From assembly GCF_011764545.1 (NCBI RefSeq), contig NZ_AP022870.1, positions 5,812,001-5,876,000 on the forward strand: a stretch of DNA of 64,000 bases. The letters run 5' to 3'. Below, one piece after another: positions 8,628-17,210 of the stretch; position 1 is the first letter of the stretch; the number at the start of each line of letters is the position of its first letter. The DNA comes from Phytohabitans flavus. Lineage in GTDB: Bacteria > Actinomycetota > Actinomycetes > Mycobacteriales > Micromonosporaceae. Both the position numbers and the translations under genes were made by a program. The notes under the pieces were generated by a model that was not told the origin of the DNA, made no database searches, and was given only the letters and a program-made list of their open reading frames with translations.

Positions 8628-10384
8628 ATGCCGACCCTGCGTCTCGCCCTCGCCCAGGTCAACCCGACCGTCGGCGACCTGTCCGGCAACGCTGGCATCG
8701 TGCGCGAGTGGAGCCGGGCCGCGGCCGACTCGGGTGCCCAGCTCGTCGCGTTCCCGGAGATGATGCTGACCGGATACCCGGTGGAGGACCTGGTCTTCCG
8801 GGACTCGTTCGTGGCCGCGTCCGTCGCGGCGCTGGAGCGGCTCGCCGCCGACCTGGCCGCCGACGGCCTCGGTGAGCTGCCGGTCGTGGTCGGCTACCTG
8901 GACACGGACGGACCGGCCCGGATCAGCGCCGCGGCCGAGCCCAACCGCGGGCCGCGGGACGCGCTCGCGCTGCTGCACGGCGGCCGGGTCGCCGCCCGGT
9001 ACTACAAGCACCACCTGCCCAACTACGGGGTGTTCGACGAGGACCGCTACTTCGTGCCCGGCGACTTCCTGACCGTCGTGCGGATGGCCGGGGTCGACGT
9101 CGCGCTCACCGTCTGCGAGGACATCTGGCAGGCCGGCGGGCCGTTCGCGATCGCCCGGGACGCGCGGGTCGGCCTGATCGTCAACATCAACGGCTCGCCG
9201 TACGAGCTGGAGAAGGACGACGTGCGCCTCCCGCTCGTGGCCCGCCGGGCGCAGGAGGCCGGTGCCGCCGTGGCGTACGTGAACATGGTCGGCGGCCAGG
9301 ACGAGCTTGTCTTCGACGGCGACTCGATCGTGGTGGCCGCCGACGGCACGCTGCGGGCCCGGGGCCGCAGTTCGCCGAGCACCTGCTGATCCACGACATC
9401 GACCTGCCGGCGGCCGACCCGGACGCGCCGGAGGGTCCCCTCGGCGAGATGAGCGTGCGGCGCGTGGTCCTCGACGCGGTACCGCCGGCGCCCGCCACCA
9501 CCGTCGAGGGGGGCGTCGCCGAGCGGGTCACCGACGAGGCCGAGGTGTGGCAGGCGCTGGTGCTCGGCCTGCGCGACTACGTCCGCAAGAACGGCTTCCG
9601 CTCGGTCGTGCTCGGCCTCTCCGGCGGCATCGACTCCTCGGTGGTGGCGGCGATCGCGGTCGACGCGCTCGGTCCGGATCGGGTGGTCGGCGTCTCGATG
9701 CCCAGCCAGCACTCGTCCGAGCACTCCCGCGACGACGCGGCCGACCTCGCCAAGCGCACCGGCCTCGACTACCGGATCGAGCCAATCCAGCCGATGGTCG
9801 ACGCCTTCCTGGCCAACATGTCGCTGTCCGGGCTCGCCGTGGAAAACCTGCAGGCGCGGGTGCGCGGCGTGATCCTCATGGCACTGTCCAACCAGGAGGG
9901 TCACCTGGTACTCACGACGGGCAACAAGAGCGAGCTGGCAGTCGGATACTCCACTTTGTACGGTGACTCGGTGGGCGGCTTCAACCCGCTCAAGGACGTA
10001 CCGAAGACGATGGTGTGGACGCTGGCCCGGTGGCGCGATGCGGAAGCCGAGCGGCGCGGCACCGAGCCACCCATCCCGGAAAACGCGATCAGCAAGGCGC
10101 CGAGCGCCGAGCTGCGCCCGGGCCAGCTCGACACCGACTCGCTGCCCGACTACAGCGAGCTGGACGTAATCCTGATGGGGTACATCGACGGCGACAAGGG
10201 CCGCGACGACCTGATCGCCGAGGGCCACGACCCGGCCGTGATCGACAAGGTGCTGCGTATGGTCGACATCTCCGAGTACAAGCGCCGCCAGTCCGCGCCG
10301 GGCACGAAGATCTCAATCAAGGCGTTCGGCCGCGACCGCCGCCTGCCCATCACGAACAGGTGGCGCGAGCCCTCCGACCGGTAG
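8628..10384 (+). CDS. nadE: glutamine-dependent NAD+ synthetase (frame interrupted once)
   Basis: This is the final step of NAD biosynthesis. An N-terminal nitrilase-type glutaminase domain carries the Glu44-Lys127-Cys163 triad (AFPEMMLTGYP, YYKHHLPNYG, TVCEDIW). It feeds ammonia to a C-terminal ATP-dependent synthetase with the P-loop LSGGIDSSVVAA and the TTGNKSE and STLYGD motifs. The reading frame breaks in a run of four G at 9361-9364. One added G gives ARGPQFAEHLLIHDIDLP and joins the two halves into a protein of about 585 residues, the usual length. Both halves are otherwise fully conserved, so a sequence error is far more likely than loss of this essential enzyme. Confidence 0.93.
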
Positions 10385-10410
10385 CATGGTATGGATCGAG
10401 GAGGTGAGCC

Positions 10411-10989
10411 ATGACCGCAGTGCACTCTGGCCGTCGCCTACGGGTGGACCTACCGCCGCGTCCACTCACTCTTGACGACGTGGCCGAGCTGGCCGCCGCC
10501 GACGAGTCCGGACACCGCTACGAACTCGTTGACGGTACCCTCCTCGTCGTGCCTCCGGCGGATTTCGACCACGCGGAGACGATCACCCGCCTGACGGTTT
10601 GGTTTGTTACCAACGGCTATGGGACTCACCAGGTCCTCGCAACGCCGGGCATCCAGATCACCGAGCGCACATCGGGACGGGTCCCAGACCTGATCATTCT
10701 GCGGCGCCGCAGGGACGGACGCACAGTCTGGGCCGATCCCGCTGACGTCGCCTTGGTGGTCGAAGTGGTCTCCCCCGGGTCAGAGCGCGTCGATCGCGAG
10801 GCCAAGCCCGGCGAATACGCTCGGGCTGGAATCACGCAGTTCTGGCGGATCGAGCGAGGCGACAACGCCGAGGCGACGGTCCACCAATTCCGCCTGGGTA
10901 ACGATCTGCGAGGCGAGCCGACGTACCTCGGTCACCGGGCTGTCCTGCTTGAGGACCTGCTCGCGAGCAAGCCGCCCGAGCTGCTGTGA
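10411..10989 (+). CDS. Uma2 family protein (DUF820), copy 1
   Basis: This 192-residue Uma2/DUF820 protein has a PD-(D/E)XK-like fold whose cellular role is unknown despite the label of restriction-endonuclease-like. The core is visible: GHRYELVDGTLLV (conserved Glu), RVPDLIILRRRRDG (conserved Asp), and VALVVEVVSPGSERVDREAKPGEYARAGI (E-x-S and K). AGGAGG lies 7 nt before the ATG. It is followed 31 nt later by a paralogue with a nearly identical translation-initiation region, so the pair arose by tandem duplication. Such genes often occur in multiple copies in actinomycetes and cyanobacteria. Confidence 0.9.
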   Translation: MTAVHSGRRLRVDLPPRPLTLDDVAELAAADESGHRYELVDGTLLVVPPADFDHAETITRLTVWFVTNGYGTHQVLATPGIQITERTSGRVPDLIILRRRRDGRTVWADPADVALVVEVVSPGSERVDREAKPGEYARAGITQFWRIERGDNAEATVHQFRLGNDLRGEPTYLGHRAVLLEDLLASKPPELL

Positions 10990-11020
10990 CGCGAGGCCAT
11001 CGGGCCGGAGGAGGTGAGTC

Positions 11021-11596
11021 GTGACGACCGTTCATCCGAAGAGGCGGCTGCGTGTCGACCTGCCAGTCTACGAACTCACGCTCGACGACGTGGCGGAGCT
11101 GGCCGCGGCGGACGAGCACGGACACCGCTACGAACTGATTGACGGTAACCTCCTCATCATGGCCCCGGCCGACGCTGACCATATGAGCGTCATCGCCGAC
11201 CTGGTGACTTGGTTTCGTACAAATGGCTTCGCCAGAGGCCTCGTGCTTCCGACACCCGGTATTCGCATCAAAGGACGGTCGTCTGGCCGCAATCCGGATC
11301 TGATGGTGCTGCGCCGGCCTGTCCCCGGGGGCACCGTCTGGATCGAGCCGGAGGACGCGCTTCTCGTGGTCGAGGTCGTCTCGCCCAGCACCCGGAGTGA
11401 GGACCGGATGCGGAAGCCGGCCGAATATGCCGGTGCCGGGATCCGGCACTACTGGCGGGTCGAGCGCGACGACGGGCCGGCGACGGTGCACTTGTTCGCG
11501 CTCGGGATCGACGAGCATGGTGAGCGGCGTTACATCGGGCACGAGGCGGTGCTGCTCGATCGCCTGCTCGAAGGGGCGCCGCCCGCGCTCGCGTAA
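11021..11596 (+). CDS. Uma2 family protein (DUF820), copy 2
   Basis: This 191-residue tandem paralogue of the preceding gene has a GTG start preceded by GGAGGAGG. The PD-(D/E)XK-like core motifs are retained: GHRYELIDGNLLI, RNPDLMVLRRP and LLVVEVVSPSTRSEDRMRKPAEYAGAGI. The first 40 residues (RRLRVDLP, LTLDDVAELAAADE) are almost the same as in copy 1, while the C-termini have drifted, which suggests an old duplication with both copies under selection. The DNA-cleaving activity sometimes implied by the family name is unproven. Confidence 0.9.
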   Translation: MTTVHPKRRLRVDLPVYELTLDDVAELAAADEHGHRYELIDGNLLIMAPADADHMSVIADLVTWFRTNGFARGLVLPTPGIRIKGRSSGRNPDLMVLRRPVPGGTVWIEPEDALLVVEVVSPSTRSEDRMRKPAEYAGAGIRHYWRVERDDGPATVHLFALGIDEHGERRYIGHEAVLLDRLLEGAPPALA

Positions 11597-11706
11597 CGCG
11601 TGTGAAATCTTCCACTAAGACCTGACGTGTCCGGTAGACGCGGTGGGACAGTTTCCCTAGTGACCCGGGGACCGCGAGCGCGGCCTCGAGGCGAGAGGAG
11701 ACGACG

Positions 11707-12537
11707 ATGTCAGAGCCGACCCTGTACGGCGGCCCAGCCACCCGGCGGGTACGCACGCGGGACCTGATCGCCGCGAAGCAGCGCGGCGAGCGGTGGCCGA
11801 TGCTCACCTCTTACGACCAGTACACCGCTGCCATCTTCGACGAGGCCGGCATCCCGGTGCTCCTCGTCGGCGACTCCGCGGCCAACAACGTGTTCGGGTA
11901 CGAGACCACCGTCCCGATCACGGTCGACGACCTGCTCCCCCTGGTCCGCGCGGTGGTGCGCGCGACCAAGCGCACGCTTGTCGTTGCCGACATGCCGTTC
12001 GGCTCGTACGAGGAGGGCCCGACCCAGGCCCTGCGCACCGCCGTCCGGTTCATGAAGGAGGGCGGCGCCCACGCCGTCAAGCTTGAAGGCGGCCGTCGCG
12101 TGGCCGACCAGATCGCCGCGATCACCAACGCCGGCATCCCGGTGATGGCGCACATCGGCTTCACGCCCCAGAGCGAGCACGCGATCGGCGGCTACCGCGT
12201 CCAGGGCCGTGGCGATGCCGCCGAAGACGTGGTGGCCGATGCCCACGCGGTGGCGGAGGCGGGCGCGTTCGCGGTGGTGCTGGAGATGGTGACCAGCGAG
12301 GTCGGCAAGCACATCACCCACGACCTCGCCATCCCCACGATCGGTATCGGCGCCGGGCCGGACACCGACGCCCAGGTGATGGTCTGGCAGGACATGGCCG
12401 GGCTCCGCTCCGGCCAGACTCCTCGCTTCGTCAAGCGCTACGCCGACCTGGCCGGCGCCCTCACCGACGCCACCAAGCGCTTCGCCGACGAGGTCCGGGG
12501 CGGCGACTTCCCCGGCCCCGAGCACGCCTACCACTAG
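11707..12537 (+). CDS. panB: 3-methyl-2-oxobutanoate hydroxymethyltransferase
   Basis: This is the first committed enzyme of pantothenate synthesis: it transfers a hydroxymethyl group from 5,10-methylene-THF to alpha-ketoisovalerate to give ketopantoate. The length (276 residues) is typical. Motifs seen are LTSYDQYTAAIFDEAGI, VGDSAANNVFGYETT (Mg-binding Asp), VVADMPFGSY, AVKLEGG, AHIGFTPQ and the IGIGAGPDTDAQVMVWQDM signature near the end. GCGAGAGGAGAC before the ATG provides the ribosome site. panC/panD are not nearby. The stop codon overlaps that of the convergent metal-receptor gene by two bases. Confidence 0.97.
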   Translation: MSEPTLYGGPATRRVRTRDLIAAKQRGERWPMLTSYDQYTAAIFDEAGIPVLLVGDSAANNVFGYETTVPITVDDLLPLVRAVVRATKRTLVVADMPFGSYEEGPTQALRTAVRFMKEGGAHAVKLEGGRRVADQIAAITNAGIPVMAHIGFTPQSEHAIGGYRVQGRGDAAEDVVADAHAVAEAGAFAVVLEMVTSEVGKHITHDLAIPTIGIGAGPDTDAQVMVWQDMAGLRSGQTPRFVKRYADLAGALTDATKRFADEVRGGDFPGPEHAYH

Positions 12538-13307
12538 CCACTTTCGGCCCCGCCGAAGCCCGCGCGCAGTTGGGACTCCAACAGCGCGCGGGCTTCCGCC
12601 AACGACGGGCCGTACCAGGTCAGGTGCCGGCCTGAGACGAGGGCGCACGGCACGCCGGGGAAGGACTCGGGGCCGTCGTCGGCCGTGAAGGCGTACGGCT
12701 CGTCGGGGAGTACGACAAGGTCGGGGGCGCGAGCGACGATCTCGGCGAGCGGCGGGCGGGGATAGCGGTCGGGCGCGTCGTCGTACAGGTTGTGCACGCC
12801 CAAGCGGCGCAGCACGTCGCCGGCGAAGGTACCGCCGCCGATCACCACCCACGGGCGGCGCCAGACCGGGATGACGGCCCGCCGCGGTACCGCTGGCGGC
12901 GGCGGTGCCCAGGACGCGCGGGCCTCGGCGAGCCAGGGCGGATCGCCATCACCCAGAACGGCCAGCAGCCGCGCCAGGGACGTGAACGCCTCGTCCAGCG
13001 TGCGCGGGTACGTCACCCACACCGGCACGCCGGCGCCGCGGAGCGCCTCGACGTCCTCGCGGCGGTTCTCCTCCGCATTCGCGACGACAAGGTCGGGCGC
13101 CAGCGCGAGGATGCGCTCCACCGACGGGTACTTGGAGCCGCCGACCCTCGGGACGTCAAGTCCGGGCGGGTGGGTGCAGTAGTCGGTGGCGCCGGCGAGC
13201 AGGCCGGGTGTGGTCACCGCGACCGCCTCGGTCAGCGACGGCACAAGCGAGACCACGCGGTCCGGCGGGCGCGGCAGGTGTACCGCCGCGCCCAGGTCGT
13301 CGTTCAT
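12534..13307 (-). CDS. helical-backbone metal receptor (BtuF/FecB-like), cytoplasmic
   Basis: This is a substrate-binding-protein-like domain of about 257 residues. It has the two-lobed pattern of cobalamin/iron-siderophore receptors: RVVSLVPSLTEAV, GATDYCTHPPG, PSVERILALAPDLVVAN in lobe one, then GTFAGDVLRRLGV and LAEIVARAPDLVVLPDEPYAF in lobe two. No signal peptide or lipobox is visible, so it is probably not a classical transporter receptor. Its ATG overlaps the stop of the upstream RNB nuclease by four bases (ATGA), indicating translational coupling. No permease or ATPase gene is adjacent, so the ligand is unknown. Confidence 0.85.
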   Translation of the reverse strand: MNDDLGAAVHLPRPPDRVVSLVPSLTEAVAVTTPGLLAGATDYCTHPPGLDVPRVGGSKYPSVERILALAPDLVVANAEENRREDVEALRGAGVPVWVTYPRTLDEAFTSLARLLAVLGDGDPPWLAEARASWAPPPPAVPRRAVIPVWRRPWVVIGGGTFAGDVLRRLGVHNLYDDAPDRYPRPPLAEIVARAPDLVVLPDEPYAFTADDGPESFPGVPCALVSGRHLTWYGPSLAEARALLESQLRAGFGGAESG

Positions 13308-14719
13308 CCCGCGCGGGTGAAGAGGATGCGCCGCTGCTGCGGGTCGGCCGTCACCAGGCGGACCCGGACGCGCTCGCCGAGCGGGAGGTCGCCCTCGCAG
13401 CGGGCGCGCACCGGTGGCTCGTCCAGCGCGATCATGCCGCCCGGCACGCGCTTCGGGCGGTCGTCGAGGTCGAGCACCGCGGCGTCGAACTCCTCGCCGA
13501 CCCGGCCGGAGAGCAGCACCGCCTCGGTGAGGTCGACCGCGGCGCGCTCGGCGGTGCCGGCGACGCGGTCGGTGCTGGCCATCACCTCCGGCAGCTTCGG
13601 CAGTGCGGCGCCGGCCCAGTCGGGCAGAGGCGCGTCGGCGAAGAGCGCGAGGCACACCTCGGTGGCGTACCGGTCGGCCAGGCGCCGCAGCGGGGCGGTC
13701 ACGTGGGCGTACGGCGCCGCCACCGCACCGTGGCCCGGGTCGTCCGGCACCTTGCCGTCGAACGCTGTGTACCCAGCGCCGCGCATCAGCTCGGCCGCGT
13801 GGTCGAGGAACGCGGCGGCGGGCGGCGAGGCCGGGTCGACGCCGGCCACCACGCGCCCCACCGGCGCGCCGTCCGGCCACTCCACGCCGAGCGCACCGGC
13901 GGCCGCGCGGAGCTTCGCGATCGCCTGCTCGCGCGGCGCGGGCATCGTACGCAGCAGGCCGATGCCGCCGTCGAGCATCACGCGCGCGGCGGTCATGCCG
14001 GTGAGCAGCGAGATCTGCGCGTTGTACTCCTCGACGGGGTACGGCGCGCGGAGCACCAGCCGCCACCCCGTACCGTCCGGCTCGATGTCCTGCTCGGGCA
14101 GCGGGAGGCTGATCGCGCCGCGCTCGAAGCCACGCTCGGCGAGCAGCTTGCCGAGCTCGGGCAACGCGGCGATCGGCTCGGGCAGCCGCCCAGCGTCGGC
14201 GTCGGCCTGCACGCCCGCGTAGTTGAGCTTGGCCCGGCTGCGCACGCGGGCCCGTTCGAGCCGTACCGACGTGGTGTCGCCGGAAGAGTCGAGGTCGATG
14301 GTCCACACGACCGCGGCCCGCTCCTGGTCGGGCAGGAGGCTCACCGCGCCCTCGCTCAGCGCGACGGGGTGCAGCGGCACCTTGCTGTCCGGGAGGTAGA
14401 CGGTCTGCCCGCGGCGCCAGGTCTCGGCGTCGAGCTCCCCGCCGGGCCGCACGTACGTGGCGACGTCGGCGATCGCGTAGTGCACCCGGTAGCCGCCGTC
14501 GCGGCGCCCGATCCACATGGCCTGATCGAGGTCGCGTGAGGTGGGCGGGTCGATCGTGACGAACGGGATGTCGGTGCGGTCGGCGGATGGCAGGGCGGTA
14601 CGGGACGCCGCCTCGTCGGCCTCGCGCTGCGCCGCGGGCGGGAACACCTCAGGGAGGTCCAGCTCGCGGCGCAGCTCGCCGAAGTCGATGCGGGGTGCGA
14701 CGACGCGTCGGATAACCAC
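13304..14719 (-). CDS. RNB-domain exoribonuclease (RNase II/R family)
   Basis: This 471-residue, shortened RNase II/R-type protein is expected to degrade RNA 3'-to-5'. The catalytic RNB core is present: FVTIDPPTSRDLDQAMWI holds the conserved acidic cluster, followed by VHYAIADVATYV, RGQTVYLPDSKVPLHP and the downstream PYAHVTAPLRRLADR. The N-terminal cold-shock domains of full-length RNase R are absent, and only a short C-terminal S1-like segment remains, as in actinobacterial RNB proteins. The GTG at 14719 (VVIRRVVAPRIDF) is preferred by family comparison, though an ATG 11 codons earlier is possible and no strong ribosome site decides it. Confidence 0.9.
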   Translation of the reverse strand: MVIRRVVAPRIDFGELRRELDLPEVFPPAAQREADEAASRTALPSADRTDIPFVTIDPPTSRDLDQAMWIGRRDGGYRVHYAIADVATYVRPGGELDAETWRRGQTVYLPDSKVPLHPVALSEGAVSLLPDQERAAVVWTIDLDSSGDTTSVRLERARVRSRAKLNYAGVQADADAGRLPEPIAALPELGKLLAERGFERGAISLPLPEQDIEPDGTGWRLVLRAPYPVEEYNAQISLLTGMTAARVMLDGGIGLLRTMPAPREQAIAKLRAAAGALGVEWPDGAPVGRVVAGVDPASPPAAAFLDHAAELMRGAGYTAFDGKVPDDPGHGAVAAPYAHVTAPLRRLADRYATEVCLALFADAPLPDWAGAALPKLPEVMASTDRVAGTAERAAVDLTEAVLLSGRVGEEFDAAVLDLDDRPKRVPGGMIALDEPPVRARCEGDLPLGERVRVRLVTADPQQRRILFTRAG

Positions 14720-14788
14720 GCGATCATTCTTACCGTTGCGATCCTCGCCCGGCATGGCTGGGCGTCGGACCGTCACACCCCACCCGTA

Positions 14789-15448
14789 CTAACGCGTGGT
14801 GCGAGTAGTCGTCTTACGCGCGGTGGTCTTACGCGCGGGCGCCTTCTTGGCCGCCGTAGTGGTGCTCTTGGCCGCCGTCTTCTTGGCGGCTGTCTTCTTG
14901 GCCGGAGTCGCCTTTGCCGTCGTCGTCTTCTTCGCGGCGGTCTTGCGCGCGGTGGTGGTCTTCGCCGCCGTGGTCTTACGCGCGGTCGTCGACTTCGCGG
15001 CGGCTGTCTTCTTGGCGGTCGTGGACTTGGCGGGAGAGGTCTTCGCCGCCGCCGTCTTCTTCGCCGCCGCCTTGCGCGCGGTGGTGCTCTTGGTGGCGGT
15101 AGCCTTCTTCGCGGGCGCCTTCTTCGCAGCGGTTCTCGTCGCCGGCGCGGTCTTCTTGGCCGTGGCCTTCTTAGCCGTCGTCGTCTTCTTGGCGGCGGCC
15201 GTCTTGCGCGCGGTCGTCGTCTTCGCCGCGGGAGCCTTCTTCGCCGCGGTAGTGGTCTTCTTGGCGGGAGCCTTCTTCGCCGTCGCCTTGCTCGTGACGG
15301 TCTTGCGCGCGGCCGGCGTCGCCGTGGTCGCCGGCACCGTGACCTTGACCTCGTCAGTCGCGGGCGTCGCCTCGGGCGTCACCGTGCTGTCCTTGGCAGC
15401 CGCGCGCTTCGCGGCCGTTTTGCTGGTGGCCTTCTTCGCTACGGCCAT
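14789..15448 (-). CDS. Lys/Ala/Thr-rich histone H1-like protein
   Basis: This 219-residue protein is dominated by repeated KKTAA, KKAPAKK and TTARKT units from residue 45 to the end, very basic and low in complexity. It resembles eukaryotic H1 tails and the C-terminal tails of actinobacterial HupS/HU proteins, so nonspecific nucleic-acid binding or nucleoid compaction is the natural inference. There is no folded HU core here: the N-terminal 44 residues are Ala/Thr/Val-rich without a recognisable domain. The start is supported by GGAGGAG about 8 nt upstream of the ATG. The repetitive coding sequence is prone to recombination and mis-assembly. Confidence 0.85.
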   Translation of the reverse strand: MAVAKKATSKTAAKRAAAKDSTVTPEATPATDEVKVTVPATTATPAARKTVTSKATAKKAPAKKTTTAAKKAPAAKTTTARKTAAAKKTTTAKKATAKKTAPATRTAAKKAPAKKATATKSTTARKAAAKKTAAAKTSPAKSTTAKKTAAAKSTTARKTTAAKTTTARKTAAKKTTTAKATPAKKTAAKKTAAKSTTTAAKKAPARKTTARKTTTRTTR

Positions 15449-15514
15449 CTCTTTCTCCTCCTTGCGTTGCGATCCTCGCCCGGCTGGACGGCCGTGCGCA
15501 GCGGATCGCGCCGA

Positions 15515-15718
15515 TTACTTGTCTTCCCCCGACCAGCGGGCGTCTTCCTCGTCCCACTTCTCATTGCGCTCACGCACCTGCTCGAGCGCATGCTCCGCTT
15601 CTTCTGCGGATGGGTACGGACCGAGCGTGTACTTAGCTGGGCACGAGTTGGACTCGTCCTCGACGCGGTGGTGGCGCACGCACCAGTAGTACCTTGCGCC
15701 ACTTCCGCTGTTAGTCAT
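15515..15718 (-). CDS. small conserved actinobacterial protein (GPY-x-EEAE type)
   Basis: This 67-residue soluble protein has no signal or membrane segment. It has aromatic and Cys/His residues near the start (YYWCVRHHRVE, then SCPAKYTLGPY) and a charged helix (SAEEAEHALEQVRERNEKWDEE). The LGPY-then-helix pattern is that of short SPOR-like or stress-associated actinobacterial proteins, but the function is unknown. The ATG at 15718 is chosen over upstream starts because similarity begins just after it. It ends 66 nt before the histone-like gene. Confidence 0.65.
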   Translation of the reverse strand: MTNSGSGARYYWCVRHHRVEDESNSCPAKYTLGPYPSAEEAEHALEQVRERNEKWDEEDARWSGEDK

Positions 15719-16002
15719 GGGATCACTGTGCACCGCAAACGGAACAAGCGCCACCTTTTCCGCAGAAAAATCGGATGCGCCTCCACAATAGACCAGCCCG
15801 GCTGACAACGGTACACGGCTCGCCACACGGCACGCTTCGGAGAGAAAGCCTTATTCGATAAGGGATTTATTCGTGTAAGCGCAAGGACCTACCCGCCGCA
15901 CCGACCGTGACCGCGTCCCAAAAAAATTCTTGCACAGGACGCCCGCGTGGCGTACGCAGTCTCCACTGTGGCCCCCCATCCCGGGTGAGGCGCGAGTGCG
16001 TC

Positions 16003-16427
<425 letters not shown>

Positions 16428-16451
16428 TCAATCGTACTAGCCTCGGCGGCG

Positions 16452-17210
16452 ATGGATCTTCCAGGAATGGCACTGCTCGCCGCAGCCGGGCTCGGCGCGG
16501 GAACGGTCAACGCGATCGCCGGGGGCGGCTCGCTCATCACCTTTCCCGCGCTCATCGCGGCTGGGCTCGCACCCGTGCCGGCCAACGTCACGAACTCGCT
16601 GGCGGTCAGCCCGGGCTACGTCGGGAGCGTGGTGGGCAGCCGCGCCGACCTGCCGCGCGAACGCGTACGGGCACTCGTGCCCATCGCCGTGGTCGGTGGC
16701 TTCGCGGGCTGCGTGCTGCTGCTCGCCACGCCGCAGCGCGCGTTCGAGGTCGTGGTGCCGTTCCTCGTGCTCGGTGCGGCGGGCGTGCTCGCCTTCCAGG
16801 ACCGCCTCCGGCGCCTCGTGGGTCACCCGCGTCACATGCCACCGCGCCGTAACAGGGCCGCGCTGTACGGGTTGACCGCCGCCGGTGGGGTTTACGGCGG
16901 GTACTTCGGCGCCGCGCTCGGTGTGATGCTCGTCGCCGGGCTGGCGCTGCTCCTCGATGAGCGGCTCGCCCGGATCAACGCGCTCAAGAACGTGCTCTCG
17001 GCGGTCATCGGCGCGGCCACGGTCGTCGCGTACGCCGCCTTCGGCCCGGTCGAGTGGGTGGGCGTCGCGGTCATCGCGCCGACCACGCTGCTCGGCGGGT
17101 ACGTCGGCGCGCACCTCGCCCGCCGGCTGCCGAGCGTGGTGCTGAAGGCGGTCATCGTGACCGCCGGCACAGTGGTGGGCCTGGTGCTGCTGTGGCGGGC
17201 GTTCAGCTGA
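16452..17210 (+). CDS. sulfite exporter TauE/SafE (TSUP) family permease
   Basis: This 252-residue integral membrane protein has about eight hydrophobic segments. It carries the TSUP half-repeats: GTVNAIAGGGSLITFPALIAAGL with TNSLAVSPGYVGS in the first half, and GGVYGGYFGAALGVMLVAGL with NALKNVLSAVIGA in the second. TSUP permeases move small anions such as sulfite, sulfoacetate or other organic acids; the substrate here cannot be deduced. It is divergent from rnpB, with only about 25 nt between, so the promoters overlap. Its 3' end overlaps the convergent RNase H/phosphatase gene by eight nt. Confidence 0.92.
   Translation: MDLPGMALLAAAGLGAGTVNAIAGGGSLITFPALIAAGLAPVPANVTNSLAVSPGYVGSVVGSRADLPRERVRALVPIAVVGGFAGCVLLLATPQRAFEVVVPFLVLGAAGVLAFQDRLRRLVGHPRHMPPRRNRAALYGLTAAGGVYGGYFGAALGVMLVAGLALLLDERLARINALKNVLSAVIGAATVVAYAAFGPVEWVGVAVIAPTTLLGGYVGAHLARRLPSVVLKAVIVTAGTVVGLVLLWRAFS

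Noticed and set aside
10411..11596. Uma2 genes as a restriction system
   Set aside because: No methyltransferase or specificity gene is near; the family name alone is not evidence.
14796..15689. 297-residue Val/Ala/Phe-rich plus-strand frame that looks like a membrane protein
   Set aside because: It is the complement of the Lys/Ala repeats; hydrophobic only because AAG/GCC codons reverse to CTT/GGC.
15849..15863. Small palindrome CCTTAT-TCG-ATAAGG as an rnpB terminator
   Set aside because: It lies about 140 nt past the RNA's 3' end and is only six bp; too weak to call.
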